A DNA stretch of 53,649 bases from Chitinophagaceae bacterium (GCA_023957125.1 JAMLHL010000027.1:1-53649); one strand, 5' to 3'. Shown: positions 24,660 to 33,690, counted from the first letter of the stretch. Program-made: numbers and translations. Notes: generated by a model not told the origin, from the sequence alone.

Positions 24660-25823
24660 CTATTCATCTCCCTCATCATCGGTTGCATAATCGCCGAAAA
24701 CAGGGAAAAGTTTTCTTGCCTGATAAATGTTCCGGTTGTATTTGTTGCCCAGGATGATCACGGTAGCCGAATCCTTGAGGATCCGGGCGAAAACGGTATT
24801 ATTGCCATGCCACCAGCCATTGTGGTAGATGATTTTTTCATTGCCGGGATAATCCAGCATTCGCCAGCCCAGTCCGTAATTACGGATCCCTTTCTTTTCG
24901 TAGCTGTACCCCGCATAAGCCGAGTCTAAAGTGGCCGGATGGAACATCCCGCCATAACTGAGGGCTGTTTCCCATTTTAACAGGTCGCGCGCAGTACTGT
25001 AAATATTTTTATCGCCATATACGGCGTCCAAAAAAGTGAATGCTTCCCGCTGGCTCCTGGCATTAAAGGAAGGCAGTGCTGTTGAGGAGTCGGCCATAGT
25101 AAATACGTAGGAATCTGTCATACCCAAAGGCTCGAAAAAGTGGTCGTGCATAAACTGGGGATAAGATAAGCCGCTTACCTTTTCTATCACCAGTGCAAGC
25201 AGGGCATAATTGGTGTTACAGTATTGGAACGAGCGGTCGGGGCGCCCGGCGAACAACTTGTTTTTGTTGCTGATCAAAAATTGCAGCACATCTTCGTTGC
25301 TCGCTATTTGCCGGCTGTTCCAGCCAAATTGCTCCATCACATGCACATAGTTGGGTAGTCCGCTTCGGTGGTTGAGCAAGGTTTTTATGGTAACGCCCGG
25401 GTAGGGAAAACCGGACAGGTATGCAGATACTTCTTCGTTGAGATCTAATTTTCCTTCTTCCCATAATTTCAAAACAGCCATGGCGGTGAAGGTTTTCGAT
25501 ACGGAAGCCAGGTGGAGCGCACTGGCAGGATTTAAAGGTTCTTTGGTTTGGAAACGTGCAAAACCGGCATATTTTTCATAAATGACCTCTCCTTTTTTAG
25601 CCACGAGAAACTCGCCGCTGAAATGACTTCTTTTCAGAATGTTCTCGTAAAACTGTTCACAGGCATCGTAGCAATGTTTAAATTCAGCTTCCGATAAGGC
25701 AGACGGTCGGGACACGGAATCCTCCACCAGGGTCTTTGTACCTTTCTCCTTTTTTATCGTGGTGTAATAACATCCGGGGGCTGAAACGGAGATCAGGAAA
25801 ACGAAATAAATAAAGTTTTTCAT
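24660..25823 (-). CDS. Serine hydrolase lipoprotein (class C beta-lactamase/D-Ala-D-Ala peptidase fold)
   Basis: A 387-aa exported lipoprotein (lipobox SAPGC, about C18) with a beta-lactamase-type catalytic domain over about 60-380. The nucleophile motif SxxK is SVSK in LASVSKTFTAMAVLK, the YxN motif is YCN, and the third motif is HNG in YHNGWWHG. Members include penicillin-binding esterases, D-aminopeptidases and carboxypeptidases, so resistance to beta-lactams should not be assumed. The gene stands alone and is divergent from serA. Confidence 0.85.
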   Translation of the reverse strand: MKNFIYFVFLISVSAPGCYYTTIKKEKGTKTLVEDSVSRPSALSEAEFKHCYDACEQFYENILKRSHFSGEFLVAKKGEVIYEKYAGFARFQTKEPLNPASALHLASVSKTFTAMAVLKLWEEGKLDLNEEVSAYLSGFPYPGVTIKTLLNHRSGLPNYVHVMEQFGWNSRQIASNEDVLQFLISNKNKLFAGRPDRSFQYCNTNYALLALVIEKVSGLSYPQFMHDHFFEPLGMTDSYVFTMADSSTALPSFNARSQREAFTFLDAVYGDKNIYSTARDLLKWETALSYGGMFHPATLDSAYAGYSYEKKGIRNYGLGWRMLDYPGNEKIIYHNGWWHGNNTVFARILKDSATVIILGNKYNRNIYQARKLFPVFGDYATDDEGDE

Positions 25824-25896
25824 TTGGATTTAATTCAAAAAGAACGTTGAACACTAATTACTTATTATTTTCGCGCTGCAATTGTACAAATATTTT

Positions 25897-27135
25897 ATGA
25901 GCGACAAAAAACGGACCAGTTATCCAAAAGAGAAGATTAACATTTTATTACTGGAAAATATAAGTGAGCAGGCGGTACAAAACTTCAGGAGAGCAGGATA
26001 TACTTCAATCAAAAAAATAGGGGGAGCGTTATCGGAAAAAGACCTGGCGAAAGAGGTGAAGGATGTGCACCTGCTCGGTATTCGTTCCAAATCTCAAATA
26101 ACACCTGCCATATTAAACGCGGCCGGCAAACTGCAGGCGATAGGATGCTTTTGCATTGGTGTTAACCAGGTGAGCCTGAGTGACGCCACAGAAAAGGGCG
26201 TAACGGTGTTTAATGCGCCCTACTCCAATACCAGGTCTGTTGCCGAGCTGGTTGTCGGGCTTTCCATAATGCTGATACGACGGATTCCCGATAAAAATAA
26301 AGCGGCCCATGAAGGGATCTGGCTGAAAGAATCGAAGGGAAGTTTTGAGCTGAGGGGAAAAACCCTCGGGATCATCGGCTATGGAAATATCGGGGCGCAG
26401 GTAAGTGTATTGGCGGAGTCGCTGGGGATGAAGGTGATTTTTTATGATATAGCCATTCGCCTTCCTATGGGAAACGCCCAGTCCAGGAAGAGCTTAAAGG
26501 AAGTATTGCAGGAAGCCGACGTCGTAACTTTACACGTACCCGAAACCGCTCAAACCAATCATTTAATTAACGCCGCTACTTTAAAGCATTTTAAAAAAGG
26601 ATCTATTCTCCTCAACTATGCCCGGGGCCAGGTGGTTGACCTGGAAGCCCTGGCGCAGGCTTTAAAAAGCGGACAACTTTCAGGCGCAGCCGTTGACGTT
26701 TACCCCGTGGAGCCCGAAAAAAACGGAGATCATTTTGAAACCCCGTTACAAAATCTCTCCAATGTCATTTTAACGCCGCATATAGGCGGCTCTACGGAAG
26801 AAGCCCAAACCAATATTGGTGAAAATGTGAGTTCCAAACTGATTAATTTTCTTGAGGCGGGCATTACAACGGGATCACATACGGTTCCTGAACTGGCTTT
26901 GCCCTTACAGGAAGGCACACACCGGATCCTTCATATCCATAAAAATGTACCCGGGGTTTTGTCCCAGATCAATACCCAGTTGTCATCTCATCATATCAAT
27001 ATCGTAGCGCAATATCTTAAAACCAATAATGATATCGGCTATGTAGTGCTTGATCTCAATAAAAACCTTTCGAAAGAGGCAATGACCGTATTGAAAAATA
27101 TAAAAGAAACCATCAAAGTGAGGGTAGTATATTAG
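25897..27135 (+). CDS. serA: D-3-phosphoglycerate dehydrogenase
   Basis: A 412-aa NAD-dependent enzyme that starts serine synthesis from 3-phosphoglycerate. It has the catalytic Arg region LGIRSKSQIT, the Rossmann motif GIIGYGNIGAQ, the catalytic His in LTPHIGGSTEEAQ and a C-terminal ACT domain (HKNVPGVLSQINTQL), which in the family senses serine. The longest frame begins at a TTG at 25882; the ATG at 25897 gives the size of the ~410-aa E. coli enzyme. SerC and SerB are not nearby. Confidence 0.92.
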   Translation: MSDKKRTSYPKEKINILLLENISEQAVQNFRRAGYTSIKKIGGALSEKDLAKEVKDVHLLGIRSKSQITPAILNAAGKLQAIGCFCIGVNQVSLSDATEKGVTVFNAPYSNTRSVAELVVGLSIMLIRRIPDKNKAAHEGIWLKESKGSFELRGKTLGIIGYGNIGAQVSVLAESLGMKVIFYDIAIRLPMGNAQSRKSLKEVLQEADVVTLHVPETAQTNHLINAATLKHFKKGSILLNYARGQVVDLEALAQALKSGQLSGAAVDVYPVEPEKNGDHFETPLQNLSNVILTPHIGGSTEEAQTNIGENVSSKLINFLEAGITTGSHTVPELALPLQEGTHRILHIHKNVPGVLSQINTQLSSHHINIVAQYLKTNNDIGYVVLDLNKNLSKEAMTVLKNIKETIKVRVVY

Positions 27136-27242
27136 AGGTGAGGTTTTTTTACGAACGAAAACGTTTGTGTAAAATATCAGGATCGGCGCGCAAACGGTAA
27201 GGCCTGTTTGTTTTTCATCTATCTTTAAGCAATTTCATACAG

Positions 27243-28292
27243 ATGCTAAAGCAGGTATTACAAAAATATGGGTTGGATTTTTCCAAACTGATCATAGAGC
27301 CTTTTGGATCCGGACTGATCAACAACACCTGGAAGGTGGACCAGCCGGATAACGGCGCCTCTTATATATTGCAGCGCATAAATCACCAGGTATTTAAATC
27401 TCCGTCGGATATAGCTCATAATGTCCGGTTGATAGGAGATCACCTGAAGGAACATCATCCGGAATATCTTTTTATAAGAAATGAAACAACAACAGAAGGG
27501 GAAGACCTGCTTTTTTTTGAAGAAGGGGGTTATTTCCGCCTGGCCCCTTTTGTAAAAGGCTCGCATACGGTGGACGTGGTGCAAACGCCCCACCAGGCTT
27601 TTGAAGCAGCCCGGCAATTCGGAAGGTTTGCTTACTTACTGGAAGACTTTCCGGTGGATAAACTGAGAATTACCATTCCCGATTTTCACAACTTGAGTTT
27701 GCGATACCGGCAGTTTCTTGAATCGGTTGCTACCGGCAACCGGAGCCGGATTGATCAGGCTCATGCTTCTGTTGCCTGGCTAAAGGAACAAGACTACATT
27801 GTCAGGCGGTTTGACGCGATGAAGCAAAACCCGGATTTCCGGTTGCGGGTTACGCATCACGATACCAAGATCAGCAATGTGTTATTTGATTCCAACGACA
27901 GGGGATTGTGCGTGATAGACCTGGATACGGTGATGCCGGGATACTTTACCAGTGATGTGGGTGATATGATGCGTACCTGTCTTCCACCGGTGAGCGAAGA
28001 AGAACAAGACTTTTCAAAGATCGGGGTTAGGGACGAATACTATAAGGCTATTGTATTGGGATACCAGGAAGGTATGGGAAACGGTTTGAGCCCCGCGGAA
28101 AAAGCTGCATTTTTTGATGCAGGTTGTTACCTGATTTATATGCAGGCCCTGCGTTTTTTGGCCGACCATTTAAACAACGACCGGTATTATGGCGCTAAGT
28201 ACGAAGGACATAACTTTGTACGCGGACAAAACCAGATAGTTTTGCTCCGGAGACTGTTGGAAAAAGAAACTCTTCTCAGAAATATAAAATAG
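27243..28292 (+). CDS. APH-fold phosphotransferase, N-acetylhexosamine kinase-like
   Basis: A 349-aa kinase of the aminoglycoside phosphotransferase/choline kinase fold. The N-terminal glycine loop region is EPFGSGLINNTWKV, the catalytic loop is THHDTKISNVLFD, and the metal-binding Asp is in CVIDLDTVMPG. The pattern resembles N-acetylhexosamine 1-kinases and the Bacteroides proteins often labelled MdsC, rather than antibiotic-modifying enzymes. The Crp/Fnr regulator gene starts only 10 bp after its stop codon, so they may share a transcript. Confidence 0.78.
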   Translation: MLKQVLQKYGLDFSKLIIEPFGSGLINNTWKVDQPDNGASYILQRINHQVFKSPSDIAHNVRLIGDHLKEHHPEYLFIRNETTTEGEDLLFFEEGGYFRLAPFVKGSHTVDVVQTPHQAFEAARQFGRFAYLLEDFPVDKLRITIPDFHNLSLRYRQFLESVATGNRSRIDQAHASVAWLKEQDYIVRRFDAMKQNPDFRLRVTHHDTKISNVLFDSNDRGLCVIDLDTVMPGYFTSDVGDMMRTCLPPVSEEEQDFSKIGVRDEYYKAIVLGYQEGMGNGLSPAEKAAFFDAGCYLIYMQALRFLADHLNNDRYYGAKYEGHNFVRGQNQIVLLRRLLEKETLLRNIK

Positions 28293-28302
28293 CGGAAACA
28301 GG

Positions 28303-28935
28303 ATGATGGATTTGCCGGTACATTTTAAGGAAGTTTTTGAGCCGAAGTTGCTCAGAGAAATGGAAAGCAAAACTGAACGAAGATCGGTTAAGGCCGGAAC
28401 GTTGATATTGGGCGTGGGGCAGATCGTGAGAGCGATGCCTATCGTGTTGTCGGGCTCCATCAGTATTTCCCGGACGGATGAAGAAGGAAGAGAGATACTG
28501 ATGTATTATATCAGTCCTAATGAAAGCTGCGCGATGACTTTCACTTGTTGTATGGAACAATTTCCCAGTGAAGTGAAAGCGGTAGCCGAAGACGATACGG
28601 AACTGATTTTGGTGCCTGTACAACTCATGGACCAGTGGCTGGTAAAATATCCATCCTGGAAAAGTTTTGTGATGACCACCATCCGCCTCAGGTTTAACGA
28701 TTTGCTGAGAACCATAGATCAACTGGTTTTTCAACGCCTCGATGAACGTTTGGTAAGCTATCTGAAGGAAAAATCCAGGGCTACCGGATCTACCCTGATC
28801 AATCTCTCCCATGAACAAATAGCCACCGAACTGGCTACCTCCCGCGTAGTGATCTCGCGTTTGCTCAAGAGACTGGAAAACGATAAAAAAGTATTGTTGT
28901 ACCGCAACCAGCTAAAGCTTCTCAACTCATTGTAA
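28303..28935 (+). CDS. Crp/Fnr-family transcriptional regulator
   Basis: A 210-aa regulator with an N-terminal cyclic-nucleotide-binding-type sensor domain (about 15-125) and a C-terminal winged helix-turn-helix (about 145-205; NLSHEQIATELATSRVVISR). It has a Cys pair and a further Cys (SCAMTFTCCMEQ) in the sensor domain, raising the possibility of redox or metal sensing. It heads a run of OsmC, rhodanese and small membrane protein genes, which it probably controls. Confidence 0.87.
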   Translation: MMDLPVHFKEVFEPKLLREMESKTERRSVKAGTLILGVGQIVRAMPIVLSGSISISRTDEEGREILMYYISPNESCAMTFTCCMEQFPSEVKAVAEDDTELILVPVQLMDQWLVKYPSWKSFVMTTIRLRFNDLLRTIDQLVFQRLDERLVSYLKEKSRATGSTLINLSHEQIATELATSRVVISRLLKRLENDKKVLLYRNQLKLLNSL

Positions 28936-28992
28936 CAAATGTAACCAAACAATTGGCCCCGGTGTTTCATTTTTGCAGTATAAAAAATACGG

Positions 28993-29460
28993 ATGAAACA
29001 CGAAGTGAATACACAATGGATGGGGAAAATGCAATTCAATGCGCTTGTTAACGATCATGTGATCGTTATGGATGCTCCCGAACGCGTGGGAGGTGAGGAC
29101 CTGGGCTCAATCCCCAAGCCCCTGGTACTTACCGCGCTTTCGGGATGTACGGGTATGGATGTGGTGGCGCTGTTGAGAAAAGAGGGAAAAGAACTGCGTA
29201 ATTTTAATGTGATAGTGAGTGGTGAACTAACCCGGCGCGCGCCTATGCAGTACAACCGTATTCATGTTATATATCAGGCAGAGGGAGAGCAGGCGCTTGA
29301 AGCTGATGTATTAAGGATTATCAACCGGTCGCAGGAGGAAATTTGCGGAGTGAGCGCTATGTTGAAAAAGGCCATGCCCATTACCTGGGAAGTGCAATTC
29401 AATAAAGTGGAGATATTTAACAACGCCCACAGGGCGGAATATGAAGAACAGGAAAAATAA
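28993..29460 (+). CDS. OsmC/Ohr-family protein
   Basis: A 155-aa cytosolic protein. Two cysteines appear in the family positions, in SGCTGMDVVALLRK and EEICGVSAML. OsmC/Ohr members reduce organic hydroperoxides or act as redox-active thiol proteins; this one is nearer the OsmC/YhfA type than Ohr. A CATTTTTG box (28968-28975, one mismatch from TAnnTTTG) lies just upstream, so it may have its own promoter. Confidence 0.85.
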   Translation: MKHEVNTQWMGKMQFNALVNDHVIVMDAPERVGGEDLGSIPKPLVLTALSGCTGMDVVALLRKEGKELRNFNVIVSGELTRRAPMQYNRIHVIYQAEGEQALEADVLRIINRSQEEICGVSAMLKKAMPITWEVQFNKVEIFNNAHRAEYEEQEK

Positions 29461-29500
29461 AGCATTCAAAGTATATGCTGAAAATAAAAATTAAAAGACA

Positions 29501-29815
29501 ATGTTATCAACTTTAAAACAAATTTTAGGAATAGGACCCAAAGCCGATCTGGCTGCCCTGGTGGCCGGTGGCGCTCAGATCATTGACGTAAGAACCAGGG
29601 GAGAATATGCTGGCGGACATATCAGAAGCTCCGTAAATATCCCTTTGGATCAGTTGAGAAATCAATTGAACAAGATCAAAAAAGATAAGGTAATAATCAC
29701 CTGCTGTGCATCCGGGATGCGAAGCGCCTCGGCGAAAGCTATACTTTTAGCCAACGGTTTTACCGAGGTGTATAACGGCGGTGGATGGATGTCTTTACAA
29801 AATAAAATAAGGTAG
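29501..29815 (+). CDS. Single-domain rhodanese-like sulfurtransferase
   Basis: A 104-aa protein. The N-terminal helix is followed by IIDVRTRGEYAGGHI, and the active-site loop is CCASGMRS with the catalytic Cys as the second of the pair. It can carry persulfide sulfur. The small membrane protein starts 2 bp after its stop codon; in E. coli YgaP the same two parts are fused into one membrane-bound rhodanese. Confidence 0.88.
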   Translation: MLSTLKQILGIGPKADLAALVAGGAQIIDVRTRGEYAGGHIRSSVNIPLDQLRNQLNKIKKDKVIITCCASGMRSASAKAILLANGFTEVYNGGGWMSLQNKIR

Positions 29816-29817
29816 CT

Positions 29818-30036
29818 ATGAAACAAAGAATATTTACGGGTTGGAACTGGATGCGCGCAATTTACCTGGTAACCGGGATCATTATTATGATACAGGCTGT
29901 AACGAGCCGGTTGTGGGTTGGACTGTTTTTGGGCGGTTATTTCATTATTATGGCTGTTTTTGCACTGGGATGTGCCGCCGGTAATTGTTATGGGGGCAGT
30001 TGCGGGGTGAAGACGATCGAAGAGAAGAAAGAATGA
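29818..30036 (+). CDS. Small two-TM membrane protein with a cysteine cluster (YgaP-tail/DUF2892-like)
   Basis: A 72-aa protein with two hydrophobic segments (about 12-29 and 34-52) and a cysteine-rich C-terminal stretch, GCAAGNCYGGSCG. Its position directly behind a rhodanese gene, and its size, fit the membrane part of YgaP-type proteins. The three cysteines suggest thiol or persulfide chemistry at the membrane. Family assignment is tentative. Confidence 0.65.
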   Translation: MKQRIFTGWNWMRAIYLVTGIIIMIQAVTSRLWVGLFLGGYFIIMAVFALGCAAGNCYGGSCGVKTIEEKKE

Positions 30037-30413
30037 AATGGTTGCAGGGAAGTTTGAAGTGTGGGGTTTTTAGTTTGGAGTCGGGGGTGGAGGTTGCACG
30101 TTGCAGGGGGCAGGTCGCAGGGAGGCAGCCATCAGCCTGATATCAATGGACTGATACGCAATACCTCATCAACTCCTTTGCGCCTCGGCGTCTTTGCGTG
30201 AAATTTATAGCGACGAGGTTTGAGGCTGAGGGTGTACCCTTGTACCTTGCAACATGAGACCTGGGACCTGGGACAGGTTGCAGGGGGCAGGTCGCAGGTT
30301 ACAGGTCTCAGGCGGGAGGTAATGACTTCTCAACTTCGCCCTTCTATTCATCAGAGCTGGCATTATCACAGCGGTCTGACCTTCGGTACCGACCGCAGCC
30401 CTTCCATATATCT
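30037..30413. repeat. 377-bp repeat-rich spacer between convergent genes
   Basis: A 22-bp sequence rich in G is present exactly at 30100-30121 and 30277-30298. Between them (about 30171-30204) lies a TTTGCG-type tract (for example TCTTTGCGTGAAA) of a kind often seen in Bacteroidota intergenic DNA. Near the end, 30371-30396 forms a hairpin (GCGGTC...GACCGC) related in sequence to the repeats at 39.8-40.1 kb. No gene is supported here. Confidence 0.75.
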
Positions 30414-31199
30414 TCAGATGCTCCCCGTTCTGCCGCCATCTACGGGAATACTGGTTCCGTTTACATAGGATGCTGCGGAAGAAGCTAAAAAGGCAACAAC
30501 GTTGGCTATTTCCTCCGGGAGCCCGAAACGTTTCATCGGGATTTGCGCTGTCATTTCTTTTTCAAGCGCCTCCATAGAGATGGCTTTGCTTTTGACTGTT
30601 TCCTCCATGATGGAAAACAAACGCCGTGTTTTGGTAGAACCGGGCAATACATTATTGACGGTGATATTATACCGGCCCGTTTCATTGGAAAGCGTTTTTG
30701 CCCAGGCTGCCACGGCCGCCCGGATGGTATTGGACACCCCCAAATTGGCAATAGGGATTTTAACCGAAGTGGAAATAATATTGATGATCCTGCCGTAACC
30801 TTCTTTTTTCATTCCCGGCAATACGGCCTGAACCAGCAACTGGTTGTTGACCAGGTGCTGCCTGAAAGCAAGTTCGAATTCCGGCGGTTTTGCTTCGGCA
30901 ATTGCACCCGCCGCAGGACCGCCGGTATTGTTGATCAGGATATGGATGTTGTGGTTACATACCACAGAATCAATTGCCATTTTTACCTGTTCATTATCCG
31001 AAAAATCCGCTACGTGGTATTGATGTTCCTGTCCTTCTTTAACCGGCAATTCTGTTACGGCCGTCTTTAACGCGTCTTCATTACGGGCCAGTAGAATGCA
31101 AGTTGCACCAGACTCGGATAATTCCTTTGCTACCGCCAATCCTATTCCCTGCGTGCTGCCGCAGATTACCGCGTTTTTCCCGGTGAGTGATAAGTTCAT
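30414..31199 (-). CDS. SDR-family protein lacking the canonical YxxxK pair
   Basis: A 261-aa protein with a clear SDR fold: cofactor motif CGSTQGIGLAVA, NNTGGP in place of NNAG, Ser at 143 in STS, and the C-terminal PVDGGRTGSI. At the catalytic position the sequence is GVSNTIRAAV, so Tyr is replaced by Ser156 and Lys by Arg160. A subgroup of SDRs with SNxxR is known and its chemistry is not well defined. It may still bind NAD(P). It stands alone behind an exact TACCTTTG box. Confidence 0.8.
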   Translation of the reverse strand: MNLSLTGKNAVICGSTQGIGLAVAKELSESGATCILLARNEDALKTAVTELPVKEGQEHQYHVADFSDNEQVKMAIDSVVCNHNIHILINNTGGPAAGAIAEAKPPEFELAFRQHLVNNQLLVQAVLPGMKKEGYGRIINIISTSVKIPIANLGVSNTIRAAVAAWAKTLSNETGRYNITVNNVLPGSTKTRRLFSIMEETVKSKAISMEALEKEMTAQIPMKRFGLPEEIANVVAFLASSAASYVNGTSIPVDGGRTGSI

Positions 31200-31217
31200 T
31201 GATATGTATTAATGGTA

Positions 31218-31225
31218 CAAAGGTA
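31218..31225 (-). promoter_or_regulatory. -7 box upstream of the atypical SDR gene
   Basis: TACCTTTG on the minus strand, an exact TAnnTTTG match, 18 bp before the ATG. No clear TTTG lies 19-21 bp further upstream. Confidence 0.35.
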
Positions 31226-31448
31226 AGCGGGCTTGCCGGTAATTTCGGATGATGGCAGGTAGCTGATGAATCCCGGTAAAAATATTTGAGGGGTGATATT
31301 GATGATCAATTGTAAATTACCCATAGCTTTGCGCCGCTAAATTTTCAAAACCTGATGTAAGAATTTTTGGCTTCTCCTTTTCCCGTTATCAGCGTAACTA
31401 ACCTTTTACTTTTTATACCTTTTTACCATGTTTTACGTTAGAAGCAAT

Positions 31449-32294
31449 ATGCAAAAAATTTCTTTGATTTTCCTTTTCGCTTCTATCTTTCAATTATATG
31501 CCTGCAGGCAAAAGGGGAGTGGGGCATCTGCTGTGATGTTACCCGCAACCACATTGATAGAGCCCGAAACAGCGGAACAACCGGTTCCGGATGCCGCAAC
31601 GATCATGGCCCGGCCTGAAATCCCGGTGCTTTGCTATCACCAGATCAGGCAATGGCGGGGAAATGAATCCAGGGGTGTAAAGGATATGGTGGTACCGCCG
31701 GCTAATTTCAGAAGCCAGTTGCAAATGCTGGCTGACAGCGGTTACCATACCATTTTACCAGACGATTTATATGCTTATCTGACAATGGGAAAGCCGTTGC
31801 CCGCTAAACCGGTGATGCTTACCTTTGATGACAGCGATCTGGATCAATACGAAATTGCACTTCCTGAAATGAAGAAGCATGGCTTTAAAGGGGTCTTTTT
31901 TATTATGACGGTTTCGCTGGGCCGGTCTATTTATATGAGCAAAGCGCAGGTCAAAGAAATATCTGATGAGGGGCACGCCATTGGCCTGCATACCTGGGAT
32001 CACCAGGATGTGAGGAAACTGAAGCCCGGTGATTGGGAAAAGCAGGTAGTTGCTCCCAAAAGAGAACTGGAAGCTCTGACCGGGAAGCCGGTTCAATATT
32101 TTGCATATCCTTTCGGCGCCTGGAACAAAGAGAGCATTCCTGAATTGAAAAAGTATGATGTAAAAGCCGCTTTTCAACTATCTGCCCGGCGCGATTCTAC
32201 AGAGCCTTTATATACGATCCGCCGGATGATCATCCCGGGTGACTGGACTACCCATACCATGTACCGGGTAATGAAAAAAACGTTCAGGGATTGA
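31449..32294 (+). CDS. Polysaccharide deacetylase (NodB domain) lipoprotein
   Basis: A 281-aa exported lipoprotein (lipobox LYAC, about C19) with a carbohydrate esterase family 4 domain. The metal/catalytic motif is LTFDDSD, followed by the His motif HTWDH and the segment YFAYPFGAWNKE. It probably removes acetyl groups from a cell-envelope or extracellular polysaccharide. The frame could start at 31428, but the ATG at 31449 gives a normal signal peptide. Confidence 0.85.
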   Translation: MQKISLIFLFASIFQLYACRQKGSGASAVMLPATTLIEPETAEQPVPDAATIMARPEIPVLCYHQIRQWRGNESRGVKDMVVPPANFRSQLQMLADSGYHTILPDDLYAYLTMGKPLPAKPVMLTFDDSDLDQYEIALPEMKKHGFKGVFFIMTVSLGRSIYMSKAQVKEISDEGHAIGLHTWDHQDVRKLKPGDWEKQVVAPKRELEALTGKPVQYFAYPFGAWNKESIPELKKYDVKAAFQLSARRDSTEPLYTIRRMIIPGDWTTHTMYRVMKKTFRD

Positions 32295-32490
32295 ATTGAT
32301 AAAAGTGTTCCGGTGAATACCAGGCAGGGCTTTTTTGCCCATAATTTAAAAGAGCGTATTTACTCCCGATTCCCCGTCTTTTTTAGTAGGTTTGCCGGAA
32401 ATATGACTCATTTAAGGCGTCTGCCCGAATTTTCAGGAACTGGAATATTTTCAGGCCTGGCGCTTCCCGTAAAACTATAATAATTGAAAT

Positions 32491-33078
32491 ATGCGGACGA
32501 ATAGAATAATAACACTCCTGGTAATATTGAGCCTGTTTGCCTGCAACAGTAATGAGCAGAAATCCCAGGCAGTTGTGGAGGAGACACCTGTCGCGAAGGT
32601 AGCCTCCTATTCAGAGGCCTTTGAATCTTCTTTTGAAAATGTGCTGAACGGTTATTATGCGTTGCGCGATGCGCTGGTGGCATCAGACACGGCCGCAACC
32701 AATAAGTCGGCATCGGCGCTTATTCAGTCTGCCGATGATTTGAAATGGGATGAACTAAAGTCTGCCGACACCAATAATATTATAATTCCTACGGCCCAAA
32801 CCTATATTTCGGATTTAAAGCGTGAGAGCGAAGGGCTTTTAGGAGAATCCGACCTGGAGGCCAAACGCAAAGCCTTCCAGATGATCTCCGGCAATATGTT
32901 TGATCTCGCGCGGACCATAAGATACAGCAAACATAAAATTTATCTTCTGCACTGCCCCATGGCATTCAACAATGCAGGCGCCGATTGGCTGAGTAACGCA
33001 ACTGATATTAAAAACCCATACTTTGGAGAAACGATGCTTACCTGTGGTGCGGTGAAAGATTCCGTTGTATTGAGATAA
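32491..33078 (+). CDS. DUF3347 lipoprotein
   Basis: A 195-aa exported lipoprotein (lipobox LFAC, C18) whose C-terminal two thirds match the DUF3347 family: a helical domain, then CPMAFNNAGADWLS and NPYFGETMLTCG. DUF3347 is often found in or near copper/heavy-metal efflux proteins of Bacteroidota, and the conserved Cys, Met and His residues suit metal binding. No efflux genes are adjacent here. It converges with the next gene, with only 3 bp between them. Confidence 0.78.
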   Translation: MRTNRIITLLVILSLFACNSNEQKSQAVVEETPVAKVASYSEAFESSFENVLNGYYALRDALVASDTAATNKSASALIQSADDLKWDELKSADTNNIIIPTAQTYISDLKRESEGLLGESDLEAKRKAFQMISGNMFDLARTIRYSKHKIYLLHCPMAFNNAGADWLSNATDIKNPYFGETMLTCGAVKDSVVLR

Positions 33079-33081
33079 AGA

Positions 33082-33555
33082 CTAAATCCATCTTCTTACC
33101 CGCGCTTTATAATCCAGGTAGGTTTGACCAAATCTGCGGTAGAGGTATTTTTCTTCTCGTTTAATAATATATTCCTGTACAACAAAAAACAAAACAGGAA
33201 GCAAAACCAGATGCCACCAATTGCCGGCATAGAGTGCAATCCCGGTATAGAAAAGCATTAAGCCCACATACATCGGGTTACGGCTGACCGAATAAATTCC
33301 GGAGGTTTGCAGCGAACGCGCCGGCTTGTGTGTAATAACGGTATTCCTGCTTCTTAAAAAACGTAACAGCGCCGGGAAACTGAAAATTAACCCTAAAAAG
33401 ATAAGCAATAAACCAATAATAGTTGAGGCGGTGGTATGAAAAAATCTGTTGTCAACAGGCAGAAATCTTTGGATCAGTAAAGCGGCAAAATACACGGCGA
33501 TAAAGAAGAGGGGAGGGGGTATTAAGATCCCTGCGTTATCATTTTTTTCAGGCAT
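33082..33555 (-). CDS. ICMT/PEMT-like membrane methyltransferase family protein
   Basis: A 157-aa membrane protein with about four hydrophobic segments. The SAM-site motif SVSRNPMYVGL and the C-terminal EEKYLYRRFGQTYLDYKARVRRW are typical of isoprenylcysteine carboxyl methyltransferase/phospholipid methyltransferase-like bacterial proteins. The substrate in bacteria is generally unknown. It may belong with the FKBP gene upstream only by chance; the gap is 156 bp and contains that gene's terminator. Confidence 0.82.
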   Translation of the reverse strand: MPEKNDNAGILIPPPLFFIAVYFAALLIQRFLPVDNRFFHTTASTIIGLLLIFLGLIFSFPALLRFLRSRNTVITHKPARSLQTSGIYSVSRNPMYVGLMLFYTGIALYAGNWWHLVLLPVLFFVVQEYIIKREEKYLYRRFGQTYLDYKARVRRWI

Positions 33556-33655
33556 AACGTTGACGGAGTTGTTGATCTTATAAAGATAAGCGATTGATTC
33601 GTCAATCGGTTGAAATATGCAGTGTACAAAAATGATATGTTGACCGCTTATTGAT

Positions 33656-33690
33656 AAAAGAGGTTACCGGTCACAGATAACCGGCAACCT
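33656..33690 (-). terminator. Terminator of the FKBP gene
   Basis: On the minus strand a 13-bp stem (33678-33690 with 33661-33673) closes a 4-nt loop and runs into CTTTT. Its two imperfect positions are G-U pairs only on the minus-strand RNA and A-C mismatches on the plus strand, which shows it is built for the minus strand. It lies 22 bp after the FKBP stop codon. Confidence 0.65.

Noticed and set aside
24660..25823. Calling the serine hydrolase an antibiotic-resistance beta-lactamase
   Set aside because: The SxxK/YxN/HNG set is shared with peptidases and esterases, and nothing here shows activity on beta-lactams.
27159..27166. AAACGTTT as a LacI-type operator upstream of the kinase gene
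   Set aside because: The dyad is only 8 bp, its flanks do not match, and no LacI-type regulator is nearby.
27243..28292. Calling the APH-fold kinase an aminoglycoside-resistance gene
   Set aside because: The motifs and length fit sugar or hexosamine kinases better, and the context is metabolic.
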